Source: Nitrospira sp. (lineage in GTDB: Bacteria; Nitrospirota; Nitrospiria; Nitrospirales; Nitrospiraceae). Taken from it: a stretch of 64,000 bases of DNA. Shown piece by piece: positions 7,501 to 15,050 of the stretch; position 1 is the first letter of the stretch; each line of letters starts with the position of its first letter. The stretch covers positions 1-64,000 of the forward strand of contig JAURZE010000005.1 of the NCBI GenBank assembly GCA_030653545.1, given 5' to 3'. Under the pieces are notes generated by a model. It saw only the letters and a program-made list of their open reading frames with translations, had not been told where the DNA came from and did not search any database. The position numbers and the translations under genes were made by a program.

Positions 7501-7905
7501 CTACCTTTGTCTCCACGGGCGATGCGCGAGGAGCCATGGCATCGTGGCGAAGAGCAGCAGGCTCAGATAGTAGGCGGTTCCTGAAGCCGGATCGCGATTC
7601 ACCAGGACTTCCATCGGTGACAGGCCGCGCAGGGTAAGGCCGACCAGGAATTCCGCTGCCAGCATGCATCCGGTTGCGATCCCTCCAACGGCAAGTTGTT
7701 CCCGTGGCTCTGCGTGTTGAAGATACCGCCTGGTGATCCATCGGGCGGCCAGGACGATGACGGCGAGCATGAGGGGCATTTCCAGCAACTCTGCCGTCCG
7801 CTCGCCGAGAAGGGGAAGCGCGAACAGAACACGGACCGTCCCCAGCACAAAGCCTGCTCCGAAGACGATGAGAAAGTAAGCCAGCGCCGGTTTGAATCTG
7901 TGCAT
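7501..7905 (-). CDS. Small inner-membrane protein of unknown function
   Basis: 134 residues from the ATG at 7905 (MHRFKPALAYFLIVFG). Four hydrophobic segments are visible: YFLIVFGAGFVLGTVRVLFAL, MPLMLAVIVLAARWI, GIATGCMLAAEFLVGLTL and YYLSLLLFATMPWLL. Between the third and fourth the protein reads GLSPMEVLVNRDPASGTAYY. No catalytic motif is seen. A possible promoter (TTTACA, 17 bases, TACGCT) ends 9 bases upstream of the ATG and no Shine-Dalgarno site is present, so the message may be nearly leaderless. It converges with osmC. Confidence 0.75.
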   Translation of the reverse strand: MHRFKPALAYFLIVFGAGFVLGTVRVLFALPLLGERTAELLEMPLMLAVIVLAARWITRRYLQHAEPREQLAVGGIATGCMLAAEFLVGLTLRGLSPMEVLVNRDPASGTAYYLSLLLFATMPWLLAHRPWRQR

Positions 7906-8031
7906 CGCAGTTTGAGCGTAGCCGAGCCTGCGATCGCTGTAAATGCCCTGAGATCCAAACACGGGGTGTCGCGTTCTCCCTCTCCCTCTCCCTCATCTCA
8001 GTTGGTGAGTCCTTGATGCTTGCGGCCAGCG

Positions 8032-8060
8032 TTGACAGTTGTTTCTGACGGCAGTAGCCT
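8032..8060 (+). promoter_or_regulatory. Promoter of the DUF4395-like gene, leaderless type
   Basis: A perfect TTGACA (8032-8037), a 17-base spacer and TAGCCT (8055-8060) are followed by 7 bases before ATG at 8068. The stretch GCAGTAGCCTACCGC recurs at the promoter at 19719-19747. Confidence 0.7.
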
Positions 8061-8067
8061 ACCGCGC

Positions 8068-8580
8068 ATGAGCGACGCTCAACAGACAGCTTCCGCGTCG
8101 GTGACGCCGGTTGAGCGTCGTCGTGTCGAGGCGCAGGGGTTTCTCGGATTGGAGGATCGGCAGATCAGTCAGATCAAGTACTGGCTGCGTCTGTCGCCTG
8201 CGATCTGCATGACCTGGACGGCCTGCGGGACCGCGCTGCAATCCGCCCCGGTGCTCTGGGCTCTGTCTCCCTTCGCCTTGCTGGGCGCGCTGCTGCCCGG
8301 CCATCCGTTCGACCTCTTGTACACATGGGGCGTGCGACGATTGACCGGCGGGCCGGCGCTTCCCCGCTATCCGCTGCCGCGGCGGTTTGCCTGCTTCCTG
8401 GCGACGCTGATGCTCGTCGGGGCGGCCTGGAGTTTTCAATCGGGGTGGGTGCTCGCCGGTCAACTGTTCGGCTGGGGGCTGGTGGGTGCGGCACTCGTGA
8501 ACGTGACGACGGGATTCTGCATTCCCTCGTTCATCTACGGGCTCATCTTCGGAGCGCCCGGGTCCTGCCAGATCGAGTGA
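8068..8580 (+). CDS. DUF4395-type membrane protein
   Basis: A 170-residue protein with hydrophobic segments (LRLSPAICMTWTACGTALQ, VLWALSPFALLGALL, FACFLATLMLVGAAWSF, VLAGQLFGWGLVGAALVNV). The DUF4395-like ending is ALVNVTTGFCIPSFIYGLIF, with a conserved Cys. Members of this family are often linked to thioredoxin or sulfur chemistry, but nothing in the neighbourhood supports a specific role. The start is fixed at 8068 by the promoter 7 bases upstream. The ORF extended to 8020 would begin before the promoter. Confidence 0.8.
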   Translation: MSDAQQTASASVTPVERRRVEAQGFLGLEDRQISQIKYWLRLSPAICMTWTACGTALQSAPVLWALSPFALLGALLPGHPFDLLYTWGVRRLTGGPALPRYPLPRRFACFLATLMLVGAAWSFQSGWVLAGQLFGWGLVGAALVNVTTGFCIPSFIYGLIFGAPGSCQIE

Positions 8581-8634
8581 GCTGCCCGGCACTGTTGTAG
8601 GAAAGCCCTACAGGACAAGCTTCTCAAATTGTAC

Positions 8635-8655
8635 GGTCTGCACGGCTGGAGGACC
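8635..8655 (+). promoter_or_regulatory. Leader hairpin of the truncated L7/L12-domain paralogue
   Basis: GGTCT...GGACC enclose an 11-base loop, with the purine-rich Shine-Dalgarno region inside, 6 bases before ATG. The same 21-base layout and spacing is found at 12035-12055 ahead of the intact gene. Confidence 0.45.
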
Positions 8656-8661
8656 ATTCCT

Positions 8662-8775
8662 ATGATGCAAGATCCGACTCAGTCGTCCACCCTTTCCAAT
8701 GCGGCGGTCGAGTCGCTGTGGCGGGGGATCGATGCTCATCGCGCCGTTCTTGGCGAAACTGCCAGAACGGCTTAA
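8662..8775 (+). pseudogene. Truncated paralogue of the L7/L12-domain membrane protein
   Basis: The 37-codon frame begins MMQDPTQSSTLSNAAVESLWRG. It matches residues 1-22 of the protein at 12062-12343 (MTTDQTQSSKLSNATVEMLWRG) almost position for position. After that the similarity stops and a TAA follows at 8773-8775. The L7/L12-like fold and the membrane anchor are missing. About 35 bases of untranslated leader are also alike in both copies, so a segment containing leader and 5' coding region was duplicated and the rest was lost or replaced. Confidence 0.75.
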
Positions 8776-8843
8776 TCCGATGAGAGGTTTCGCTTGCAGA
8801 TCAAAGAGAAATCGTAGGCCCAGGTTGGGCTCACGGCACGCCT

Positions 8844-9289
8844 TTAGCGTACCTCGACTGTCAGATTGCTCAAGTGTTCCATGCCGAAGCACATGAGGGT
8901 GCAATACACCTTGTAGTGCTGCGCGCCCTTGTCGCCGGCAATGAATTTAGCGTGGACTCTCTATTCTTGAGGCTGAGGTCCTTTGTTTCCACAACGATCT
9001 CTTTGCCATTATGGAGGGCAAAGGCATGTACAAATCCATGCTGTTCATTGGCATCGCGCATGATATCGCGCAAGACTTCAGACGTTTTTTCGTCAAACAG
9101 AAATGTGAGACGCACGGCCTCACCCTTTTTCACCTGAAAGGGTGCGCTAATGAGCTGTCCGTTCGAATCATGAAAGCCCTCTTTGTTGATCTTGATCTTA
9201 AACTCAACGTCGGGGGTTATGGCCTCCACCTCAACCGTGGAGACAACGGAAATCAATACCGCCATACACAGCACTACGACTCGCTTCAC
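8844..9289 (-). pseudogene. Secreted cupredoxin-like protein, frameshifted
   Basis: From the ATG at 9289 the frame encodes a signal peptide (VVVLCMAVLISVVSTVEVEA) and a cupredoxin-type beta-sandwich (FQVKKGEAVRLTFLFDEKT, HGFVHAFALHNGKEIVVETKDL). Near 8942-8950 the frame is lost and the ORF ends at 8870 in an unrelated tail. A one-base shift restores IAGDKGAQHYKVYC and TLMCFGMEHLSNLTVEVR with a stop at 8844. That restored part carries the C-terminal copper-ligand loop (Cys, Cys, Met, His). The intact protein would be about 148 residues. A one-base deletion in the chromosome or a sequencing error would both explain it. Confidence 0.8.
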
Positions 9290-9986
9290 GGGTAGATCCT
9301 CCCTGCTAGTTATATTGATGGCCCTGCCGAGCTATGTTTAGCCCTACATCGCGTATCGTGACGTCAGCTATGTTCTCGTATCCTGCACCGCAGTAGGGTG
9401 TGGTGGTAGGCCCTGCGGGACTCGTTCCCTCTTCCCGAGTGCGAATCATTTCAACGGCAACACATCCCTTACACTCTATGGGTGCATGGGAATCAGGGTA
9501 ACCTTACGCACATTTTTCGTGGGCGCTACGGATTGGAAGAAGGGTGAGTTGATTAGCACTCTATCAGTTCGCGGTACTGAGTAGCAGTCTTGATAGATGT
9601 TTCCACGACAATGAGTGGAGCATGCTGAGTCTCCAGGTCGATGTTCTTGCGCGCGCTGTTCACGATCCAGACTTGGGGCCTTGCCCTTCTTGGTTGCGCG
9701 CCTCTCACATTACTGCTAGATTCGATTTGAAGTCTCACCTCTTGGCAGAGGCGCTCGTCAGAATCTCAACTGATTTGCGCCGCTTTCTATGTGGCCACTT
9801 CACCGACACTAGCCTGTGAGGCTCACCTTCACGGGGTGCATCACACCGCTCCCTTGTCTGCATCAGGCGAAGATACAATCTGGATTGCTCCGAGTGCCAT
9901 CGGCGCAAATAGGCAAGATGGAGCGAATTCTTCATGCATTCATGAAGAAGCCACTATTCATCTCTACCGTGAAGGAGAACCCGCGT
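9290..9986. other. Region without a supported gene
   Basis: About 700 bases between the broken cupredoxin and the CBS gene. A minus-strand open frame at 9553-9738 (GTG start, 61 codons, ending ATQYRELIEC) looks mildly protein-like (KNIDLETQHAPLIVVETSIK) but has no family I recognise and may be a relic. No tRNA, repeat array or clear promoter was seen. Confidence 0.5.
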
Positions 9987-10430
9987 ATGCGACGTGCTGA
10001 TTACATGGTCAATGTCAAAGATTTCGCCACGCTCAAGGCCGAACATTTCATGCAAGACGTGGTGTCCTACTACCACGTTGAGACCAAGGGAGATCGGCTG
10101 GCTGCGGCGATCACCGAAGGTGGGTTTGGAAGCGTTCCCATTTTGGCCAAAGACGGCAAGGTGCTGGGTATTGTAAGTGAGTTCGACTTGCTGAAGGTCA
10201 TCACGGAAGGCAAGGAACTGTCCTCGGTCACGGCTGGGGACATCATGACGAAGGGGGCGATTTCTGTGACCGGGGAAACGCCAGTCATGGAGGTCATGAA
10301 TCTGCTGCAAAGCAAACATCTGATCCGGGTTGCCGTAATCGATGCCGAAGGGAAGCTGGTCGGCATCGTTTCTCGCAGAGACATCCTCTTGGGCTACGTC
10401 AAAGCGACCAAGCCAATTTGGACGTTTTGA
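9987..10430 (+). CDS. CBS-pair regulatory protein (paralogue of 5357-5794)
   Basis: 147 residues from the ATG at 9987, which follows GAAGGAG with 9-base spacing; earlier in-frame starts lack such a site. CBS1 spans about residues 15-75 (AEHFMQDVVSYYHVETKGDRL to GIVSEFDLLKVI) and CBS2 about 80-140 (AGDIMTKGAISVTGETPVMEV to GIVSRRDILLGYV). Plan, length and the ending YVKATKPIW match the protein at 5357-5794, pointing to an old duplication. It is expected to bind adenine nucleotides. The partner is unknown and no effector domain is fused. Confidence 0.9.
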   Translation: MRRADYMVNVKDFATLKAEHFMQDVVSYYHVETKGDRLAAAITEGGFGSVPILAKDGKVLGIVSEFDLLKVITEGKELSSVTAGDIMTKGAISVTGETPVMEVMNLLQSKHLIRVAVIDAEGKLVGIVSRRDILLGYVKATKPIWTF

Positions 10431-11008
10431 TTTGGGGGCATGAACGAATCTGGACATGGGGGCAGCAACTGTCTTGAGTTTCACGCATGCTGCCCCTCAT
10501 GAGTCTGCCAAGGGGTCTGGTGCTTCAGCCTGGCTTGAGGATGTCTGCAATTTCTACATGCATGCAACTAGCCCGACTGTCTTGGCCTTGCCTGCCTCGC
10601 CGTTGATGGAACATCCGCATCGCGGAATTGGGCGAGGAACAAGAAAATGGGCCGGGAGTCCATACTTGATTGTCGCCTGTGCGTGATGCCAGCGATTGAT
10701 GCATCGAGCCGCTTGGCGTTGACCGGTCCAGCTGCCGGCAGTCGCTTAGCCTGTGTGGGAATTCCGATCTGGTCCCGCTCTTTTCTTACAGCGCGCCGAT
10801 GTATGTCCGCGATTTCCTCAGCGAGACCCCTCAATCCTTCCCACTCTCGAACGACCTGGAAGAGGTGGATCCCCACGGGGCTTTCCAGTAGACTTCCCTT
10901 GTAGTGAATGGCGAATGGTGTCGTGCTCTACGGCAACAGACATGTTGCGGTGCGACGCCATTGGCAACATCTCCGTATGTGAACGTCTGGCATAACAGGA
11001 GGCAGTAG
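10431..11008. other. Region without a supported gene
   Basis: About 580 bases. On the minus strand 10568-10876 an open frame of 102 codons contains HLFQVVREWEGLRGLAEEIADIHRRAVRKE. This looks like an amphipathic helix region and could be the remains of a gene, but there is no good start site and the rest of the frame is low quality. The last bases before 11009 carry GGAGG, the ribosome binding site of the ferritin-like gene. Confidence 0.4.
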
Positions 11009-11464
11009 ATGAACGATCAAGATACGCAACGGGCTGTCGGGATTCTCAACAAGATTATGGAGCATGAGTTGGCGGGCGTCGTCCGCTATATGCACTACTC
11101 TCTGATGGTCTACGGCTATAACCGCATTCCGATCGTCTCCTGGCTGAAGGGGAACGCCGACGAGAGTCTGGCCCATGCCCATAAGGCCGGGGAACTGGTG
11201 ACATTGCTGGGCGGCCACCCGTCGCTGAAAATCGGGACGCTCTTGGAAACCGAGAAGCATGATGTGGGGGATATCCTGCGGGAAAGCTTGGACCATGAAA
11301 AGGCGGCGGTTGCCGCCTATTACGAGTTGCTGAAAATCGCCGAAGGAAAGTCCGTCTTGTTGGAAGAATATGCGCGGGAGATGATCGTCGGCGAAGAGTT
11401 GCATCTTGACGAGGTGAATAAAATGTTGCGCAAGTCAGGTGATGTGCAGCCCTTTCGTTCCTAA
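11009..11464 (+). CDS. Ferritin-like / bacterioferritin-type protein
   Basis: A 151-residue four-helix-bundle protein. Iron-ligand motifs occur in each helix pair: EHELAGVVRYMHYS (Glu and Tyr), ADESLAHAHKAGELV (Glu and His), LDHEKAAVAAYYELL, and EEYAREMIVGEELHLDEV (Glu and His). The spacing fits the bacterioferritin/Dps-like branch used for iron storage or peroxide detoxification. A heme-ligand Met as in classical Bfr cannot be assigned with certainty. GGAGG lies upstream of the ATG. The HEAT-repeat gene follows 20 bases downstream and is probably cotranscribed. Confidence 0.85.
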   Translation: MNDQDTQRAVGILNKIMEHELAGVVRYMHYSLMVYGYNRIPIVSWLKGNADESLAHAHKAGELVTLLGGHPSLKIGTLLETEKHDVGDILRESLDHEKAAVAAYYELLKIAEGKSVLLEEYAREMIVGEELHLDEVNKMLRKSGDVQPFRS

Positions 11465-11484
11465 CGGTCAACGGAGCGGGAACG

Positions 11485-12027
11485 ATGGCGATGGTGACGT
11501 CATCAATCTTGCGCAAGCTCGAAGGCGGTGATCGCCGGTCGATCGGACGGTCCGACGAAGTCGTCGCAGGAGTGCTCGTCGATCCGACGCAGTTCGGCGA
11601 ACTGTTCAGAGGGCTGTTTGTGGAGGATCCGGTCGTGCGGGCGAGGGCGGCAGATGCCGTCGAAAAGATTACGGTCGTCCATCCGGAATTTCTGCACCCC
11701 TATAAATCGAACCTGATTGGTCCGCTTGTGGAGCGCGATCAGAAAGAGGTGCGCAGGCATGTGGCCCAGATGCTGCCGCGTGTTCGATGGAGCACACGCG
11801 AACAGCAACGGGTGTCTGACATCCTCCAGGGTTACTTGCGAGACTCCAGCAGTATTGTGAAGACTTGCGCGATGCAGGCTCTGGCCGATCTCACTCGGCA
11901 GGCGCCGGATCTTCGGCCTGCGCTTCTACGGCAGTTGCAGAAGCTGACGGTCAGTGGAACGCCGGCGATGAGGGCACGAGGCCGGAAGTTGCTCGGGGAG
12001 CTGAAGGGTAGTGCCCAGGCTACGTAA
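11485..12027 (+). CDS. HEAT-repeat protein
   Basis: A 180-residue soluble helical-repeat protein. Three to four HEAT-like units can be read: LFRGLFVEDPVVRARAADAVEKI, LVERDQKEVRRHVAQMLPRV, LRDSSSIVKTCAMQALADLT and LTVSGTPAMRARGRKLLGEL. Each has the Pro/Asp turn and Arg-Ala positions of the family. It likely acts as a protein-binding scaffold. It begins 20 bases after the ferritin-like gene, so the two may form a unit; a role in ferritin regulation would be speculation. Confidence 0.82.
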   Translation: MAMVTSSILRKLEGGDRRSIGRSDEVVAGVLVDPTQFGELFRGLFVEDPVVRARAADAVEKITVVHPEFLHPYKSNLIGPLVERDQKEVRRHVAQMLPRVRWSTREQQRVSDILQGYLRDSSSIVKTCAMQALADLTRQAPDLRPALLRQLQKLTVSGTPAMRARGRKLLGELKGSAQAT

Positions 12028-12034
12028 ATTGTAA

Positions 12035-12055
12035 GGTCCGCATGGCGGGAGGACC
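12035..12055 (+). promoter_or_regulatory. Leader hairpin enclosing the Shine-Dalgarno site
   Basis: GGTCC (12035-12039) pairs with GGACC (12051-12055). The GGGAGG ribosome binding site at 12047-12052 lies in the loop and 3' arm, 6 bases before ATG at 12062. The same structure with one wobble change stands before the truncated copy at 8662, which suggests it is functional. Confidence 0.45.
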
Positions 12056-12061
12056 GCTTGT

Positions 12062-12343
12062 ATGACAACCGACCAGACTCAGTCATCCAAGCTTTCCAAT
12101 GCGACAGTCGAGATGCTGTGGCGGGGAGATGTGATTGCGGCGATTAAGGTCGTGCGTGTAGAGCGGAATCTTGGTCTGAAAGAGGCCAAGGACTTGGTGG
12201 ACGCCTACATCCGCTCCCAACCATCCTTGCGACAGAAGCTGGAGCAGGCTCAAGCAGAGATGTGGCAGAAGCTGAAACGCGGGCTGATCGTTGCGCTGAT
12301 CTTTGCCGCCGCTGCGGCGTACTTCTTTTTTCAGAGCCGGTAA
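12062..12343 (+). CDS. L7/L12 C-terminal-domain protein with membrane anchor
   Basis: A 93-residue protein. Residues about 15-50 (LWRGDVIAAIKVVRVERNLG then LKEAKDLVDAY) match the ribosomal L7/L12 C-terminal fold, including the LKEAKDLV helix that contacts GTPase factors in the ribosomal protein. An acidic/basic linker and a transmembrane helix follow (LIVALIFAAAAAYFFFQ), ending in a few charged residues. The topology is therefore cytosolic domain then C-terminal anchor. Such stand-alone L7/L12-domain proteins are known but not functionally defined. The leader has a hairpin over the ribosome binding site. Confidence 0.8.
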   Translation: MTTDQTQSSKLSNATVEMLWRGDVIAAIKVVRVERNLGLKEAKDLVDAYIRSQPSLRQKLEQAQAEMWQKLKRGLIVALIFAAAAAYFFFQSR

Positions 12344-12466
12344 GCCCAGGCAGTTCCGTCATTCAGAAGTGTGCGCTCCTGACCTCCTTCCCCTTCAGTG
12401 CATCCCCTTCCGGCGATCCCGTAAGAGAGCATGAAGTGATTGTCACGCCACGTGACTCACATCAGG

Positions 12467-12721
12467 TCAGTTCTGCGCGGCTTCGGAGTCCGGGGGTTCC
12501 CAGATATCCAGATGCTTGCCTTCGATTTGAAATACCTGCTGCGCCCCGAAGATGTGCTCCACGTCCTCAGGAGAGGACATTTGCACGACCCCGACGAAAC
12601 ACCCTCGCGCATCCCGCAGGACTTGTACCGACTCTACCTTCCCGAACGGGACGAAGATCTGGCGGAGCTGTCCCTGGGTGTACGAGGGCGGAAACCCGCT
12701 GATGTAGATTTTTGACGCCAT
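12467..12721 (-). CDS. RRM-type RNA-binding protein
   Basis: An 84-residue single RNA-recognition-motif protein. RNP2 is KIYISGFP near the N-terminus and RNP1 is GCFVGVVQMSS at about residue 40. The aromatic content of RNP1 is lower than the bacterial norm (GFGFVEM), which may alter RNA affinity. QLRQIFVPFGKVESVQVL forms helix 1 and strand 2. GGAGG lies 7 bases before the start. Small bacterial RRM proteins bind RNA and are often cold-induced. It is a single gene, convergent with the L7/L12-domain gene. Confidence 0.9.
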   Translation of the reverse strand: MASKIYISGFPPSYTQGQLRQIFVPFGKVESVQVLRDARGCFVGVVQMSSPEDVEHIFGAQQVFQIEGKHLDIWEPPDSEAAQN

Positions 12722-13026
12722 GCCAACACCTCCATGTGAACGGAAAGCATTGTCTTGGTAAGCAAAGAGCGGAAACAGAAGTCCAGGAGAGAGGCCGAAA
12801 CGACGGCTTACCGGCTCTTGCGCAAGGCAATGTCCTCCTTGTCCCGAGTGTCTGTAATAACTCTACCAGCCAGGTTTCGGCTGCGCCACTAGGTGAATCC
12901 CTGGGTGCGTACTTTCAACTAAGATGCGAGCAAGGCTCTTTTAGGCGCCAGCTCGGTATCTGCCGCTTCAAACTATGGGGGGTGACGGGAAAATCTGGCG
13001 GACCGGTGCGGGGGCGATCGTTTGTC
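12722..13026. other. Intergenic region without a gene
   Basis: About 300 bases between the RRM gene and the 3' end of the GAF fusion gene. Apart from the RRM ribosome binding site near 12730 I see no coding signal, repeat or strong hairpin. Confidence 0.5.
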
Positions 13027-14415
13027 TCAGCCCGCCTTTTCGGAGAGCGCAATCGCTCCGTCCGTTTCGAGTGCAAACCGCCCCCGGCCACGCGGGATGA
13101 GCCGGATGTCCGGGCATTTCTGCTCCAGCCGTTTTCTCAAGAGGATCAACCGGCTTTCGAGATTGTCTTTCACCTCGGGCAGGCCGAGCCAGGGATCCAT
13201 GCGGAGTTCCCGATTGGTGAACTCCGCTCGTCCCTCGTCCCGATGCTGGGTGAGCAGACGCCAGAGAATGCGGCCCGGGACGTTCCGGATGAGGTATTCG
13301 CCGTCGACGAAGACGCAGTCGTCGGCGTGGAAAAAGCAGAAGTGTCTCGTGCGCGCCGATGCGCCTGATGGGGGAGCCGGTTTGCTCTCCATGGGCGCGG
13401 CTGGCGCGGTGTCGTCCAGGTCACGGTTGAGTTGTTCGATGCCTGTCGCCAGTTGGGCGGCGATGATGGTCAAGAGGCTGTCTTCTCGCGGCATGAACGC
13501 TAGCGACTCCAGGCTCTCGACGACCAGAACTCCGATCAGCCGGCCCCGCGTGACCAGCGGGACGCCGATTTGACAGGCGGTGCGGGACAGCCCGGGCAGG
13601 GGGATCTCGCGGCACACGGCCGCAGTGTTCCCGGAGGCTTGCGCCCGTTCGCGCACCGCCCGCGCATAGCGCAGGCTGTGGTCGATGGCGGACAGGTGGA
13701 GTGCGCGCTTCGACCGGGCGACCATGCCGATCAAGCCCTCGCCGAATCCGACTTCAGAGCCTGCTCCGTTTTCAGGATACCCGCGGCTGGCGATGGCGGT
13801 GAGGGTGGCGGTGGATTCGTCGGCAAGCAGCAGGATGGTGTGGCGAAAGCCCAGGCGTTCATCCAGCAACTGGAGCGCGGTTTCGAGCAGCTCTCCCAGG
13901 GTCTCGCAGCGGTTGAGGCGTTCGCTGATGAGGCGTAGCCGTTCGAGGTCTTCCGCGACGAACAGCCGGGACGGCAACTCCGACGGCGGCGGGGTGGGCA
14001 GGCTGGTAAATCCCTCGACGCGTTCGAGGCTTACGATCGCGTAGACGTCGGCGGCGAGGAGGCGGAACACGTTCGTCATGCCCGAGTGGGAGGCGATGGC
14101 CTGCAACTGGAGCGACATCGATTCGAAGAGCGGGCCGGCCGTTTCGGAATGGTCGAACCGCAATTGCAGGCGGTAGGCCTGCAGCGTTCTCGGATCGAGC
14201 AGCATGGCGCAGGCGTAGGGATGCTCGCGCACGTTCCGGTGGGTCTTGTTGAAAAACTGATGGGAGAGCGCGACGTGTCCGCTGTCGACGTAATAGACCT
14301 GGCTGACGTAGGTGACGTTCGGTATGCCGTCTTTGGAGCAGGTGCTCAACGCCGCCGGAATCATGCCCTGGAGGCAGGGCCACAGGTCTTCGATCGCGAG
14401 GGCGTTCGATTTCAC
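13027..14415 (-). CDS. FMN-binding split-barrel / GAF / winged-helix fusion protein
   Basis: A 462-residue protein with three parts. Residues about 1-134 are a pyridoxamine-phosphate-oxidase-like barrel (IPAALSTCSKDGIPNVTYVSQVYY, FNKTHRNVREHPYACAMLLD). Residues about 155-330 are a GAF sensor (LGELLETALQLLDERLGFRH, GFGEGLIGMVARSKRALHL, GVPLVTRGRLIGVLVVES). Residues about 355-455 look like an OmpR-type winged-helix DNA-binding domain (VPGRILWRLLTQ, FTNRELRMDP, ESRLILLRKRLEQKCPDIRL, GRGRFAL). This suggests a flavin- or ligand-sensing transcription regulator. The upstream gene at 14412-14873 overlaps it by 4 bases and encodes another split barrel, so the two are made together. Confidence 0.85.
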   Translation of the reverse strand: MKSNALAIEDLWPCLQGMIPAALSTCSKDGIPNVTYVSQVYYVDSGHVALSHQFFNKTHRNVREHPYACAMLLDPRTLQAYRLQLRFDHSETAGPLFESMSLQLQAIASHSGMTNVFRLLAADVYAIVSLERVEGFTSLPTPPPSELPSRLFVAEDLERLRLISERLNRCETLGELLETALQLLDERLGFRHTILLLADESTATLTAIASRGYPENGAGSEVGFGEGLIGMVARSKRALHLSAIDHSLRYARAVRERAQASGNTAAVCREIPLPGLSRTACQIGVPLVTRGRLIGVLVVESLESLAFMPREDSLLTIIAAQLATGIEQLNRDLDDTAPAAPMESKPAPPSGASARTRHFCFFHADDCVFVDGEYLIRNVPGRILWRLLTQHRDEGRAEFTNRELRMDPWLGLPEVKDNLESRLILLRKRLEQKCPDIRLIPRGRGRFALETDGAIALSEKAG

Positions 14416-14873
14416 GTTGACACCTTGTCGCCGGTGCCCGGGCCCGGCGTCTGATGGAAGACGTCGGTCACCTCGATGTCGACGGCCAGCGCCGGCTCCG
14501 TGATCCAGGCTTCACCCAGTTCGGTCGGCACGCCGATGGCGGCGATCTCGCCGATGAATTCGCGTTTCCAATTTCGTTGATGGGTCTGGTCTTGCCGGGT
14601 GGACGGCCGGATGATACGGACTCGGCCTTTGATCTGACAGGCCACGTGATCGGTCGGCCTGGTGCAGCTGACGGCCACCAAGCCGTTCTCGCGCAGGTTC
14701 TGCAGGGTCTTCCCGGCGATGGCTTCCGTGAGGAAGATGGTGACGGACCGGCGATCCTTGCCGAGTCGAATGCCCCAGGCGCGCGTGCATTCCGGCATGA
14801 AGGACGCGTCGCGCGTCCCGACGATGACGGAGACTCCTGTCTGCAGAAGATCGACGATCGCGGAAGGGATCAT
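14412..14873 (-). CDS. Small FMN-binding split-barrel protein
   Basis: 153 residues of the pyridoxamine-phosphate-oxidase-like fold: LQTGVSVIVGTRDASFMPECTRAWG forms the first strands, then VTIFLTEAIAGKTLQNLRENGLVAVSCTRPTDH carries flavin-contact positions. It ends GPGTGDKVST, overlapping the start of the fusion gene by 4 bases (ATGA-type coupling). It is probably a flavoprotein partner or signal source for the downstream regulator; substrate unknown. It diverges from the double-cupredoxin gene at 15051, with about 180 bases of shared control region. Confidence 0.82.
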   Translation of the reverse strand: MIPSAIVDLLQTGVSVIVGTRDASFMPECTRAWGIRLGKDRRSVTIFLTEAIAGKTLQNLRENGLVAVSCTRPTDHVACQIKGRVRIIRPSTRQDQTHQRNWKREFIGEIAAIGVPTELGEAWITEPALAVDIEVTDVFHQTPGPGTGDKVST

Positions 14874-15050
14874 GGCCGGTGCCCGATGCGCGGGTTTAGG
14901 AATAATTTAGGACAACGATAGCATATTCTTAGGACCTGCCGCGCGGCCCCCCGTGCTACGGTTTGCCCTGCCGCGGCGGTGATGGCCGCACCGAACCGGC
15001 GCTCTCGCAAATCATTCACATCGGCCGTATCGGATCGGAAGGAGGCTCCC

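Noticed and set aside
10568-10876. 102-codon minus-strand frame with a helix-like segment
   Set aside because: No start signal and poor overall composition; kept only as a remark on the intergenic region.
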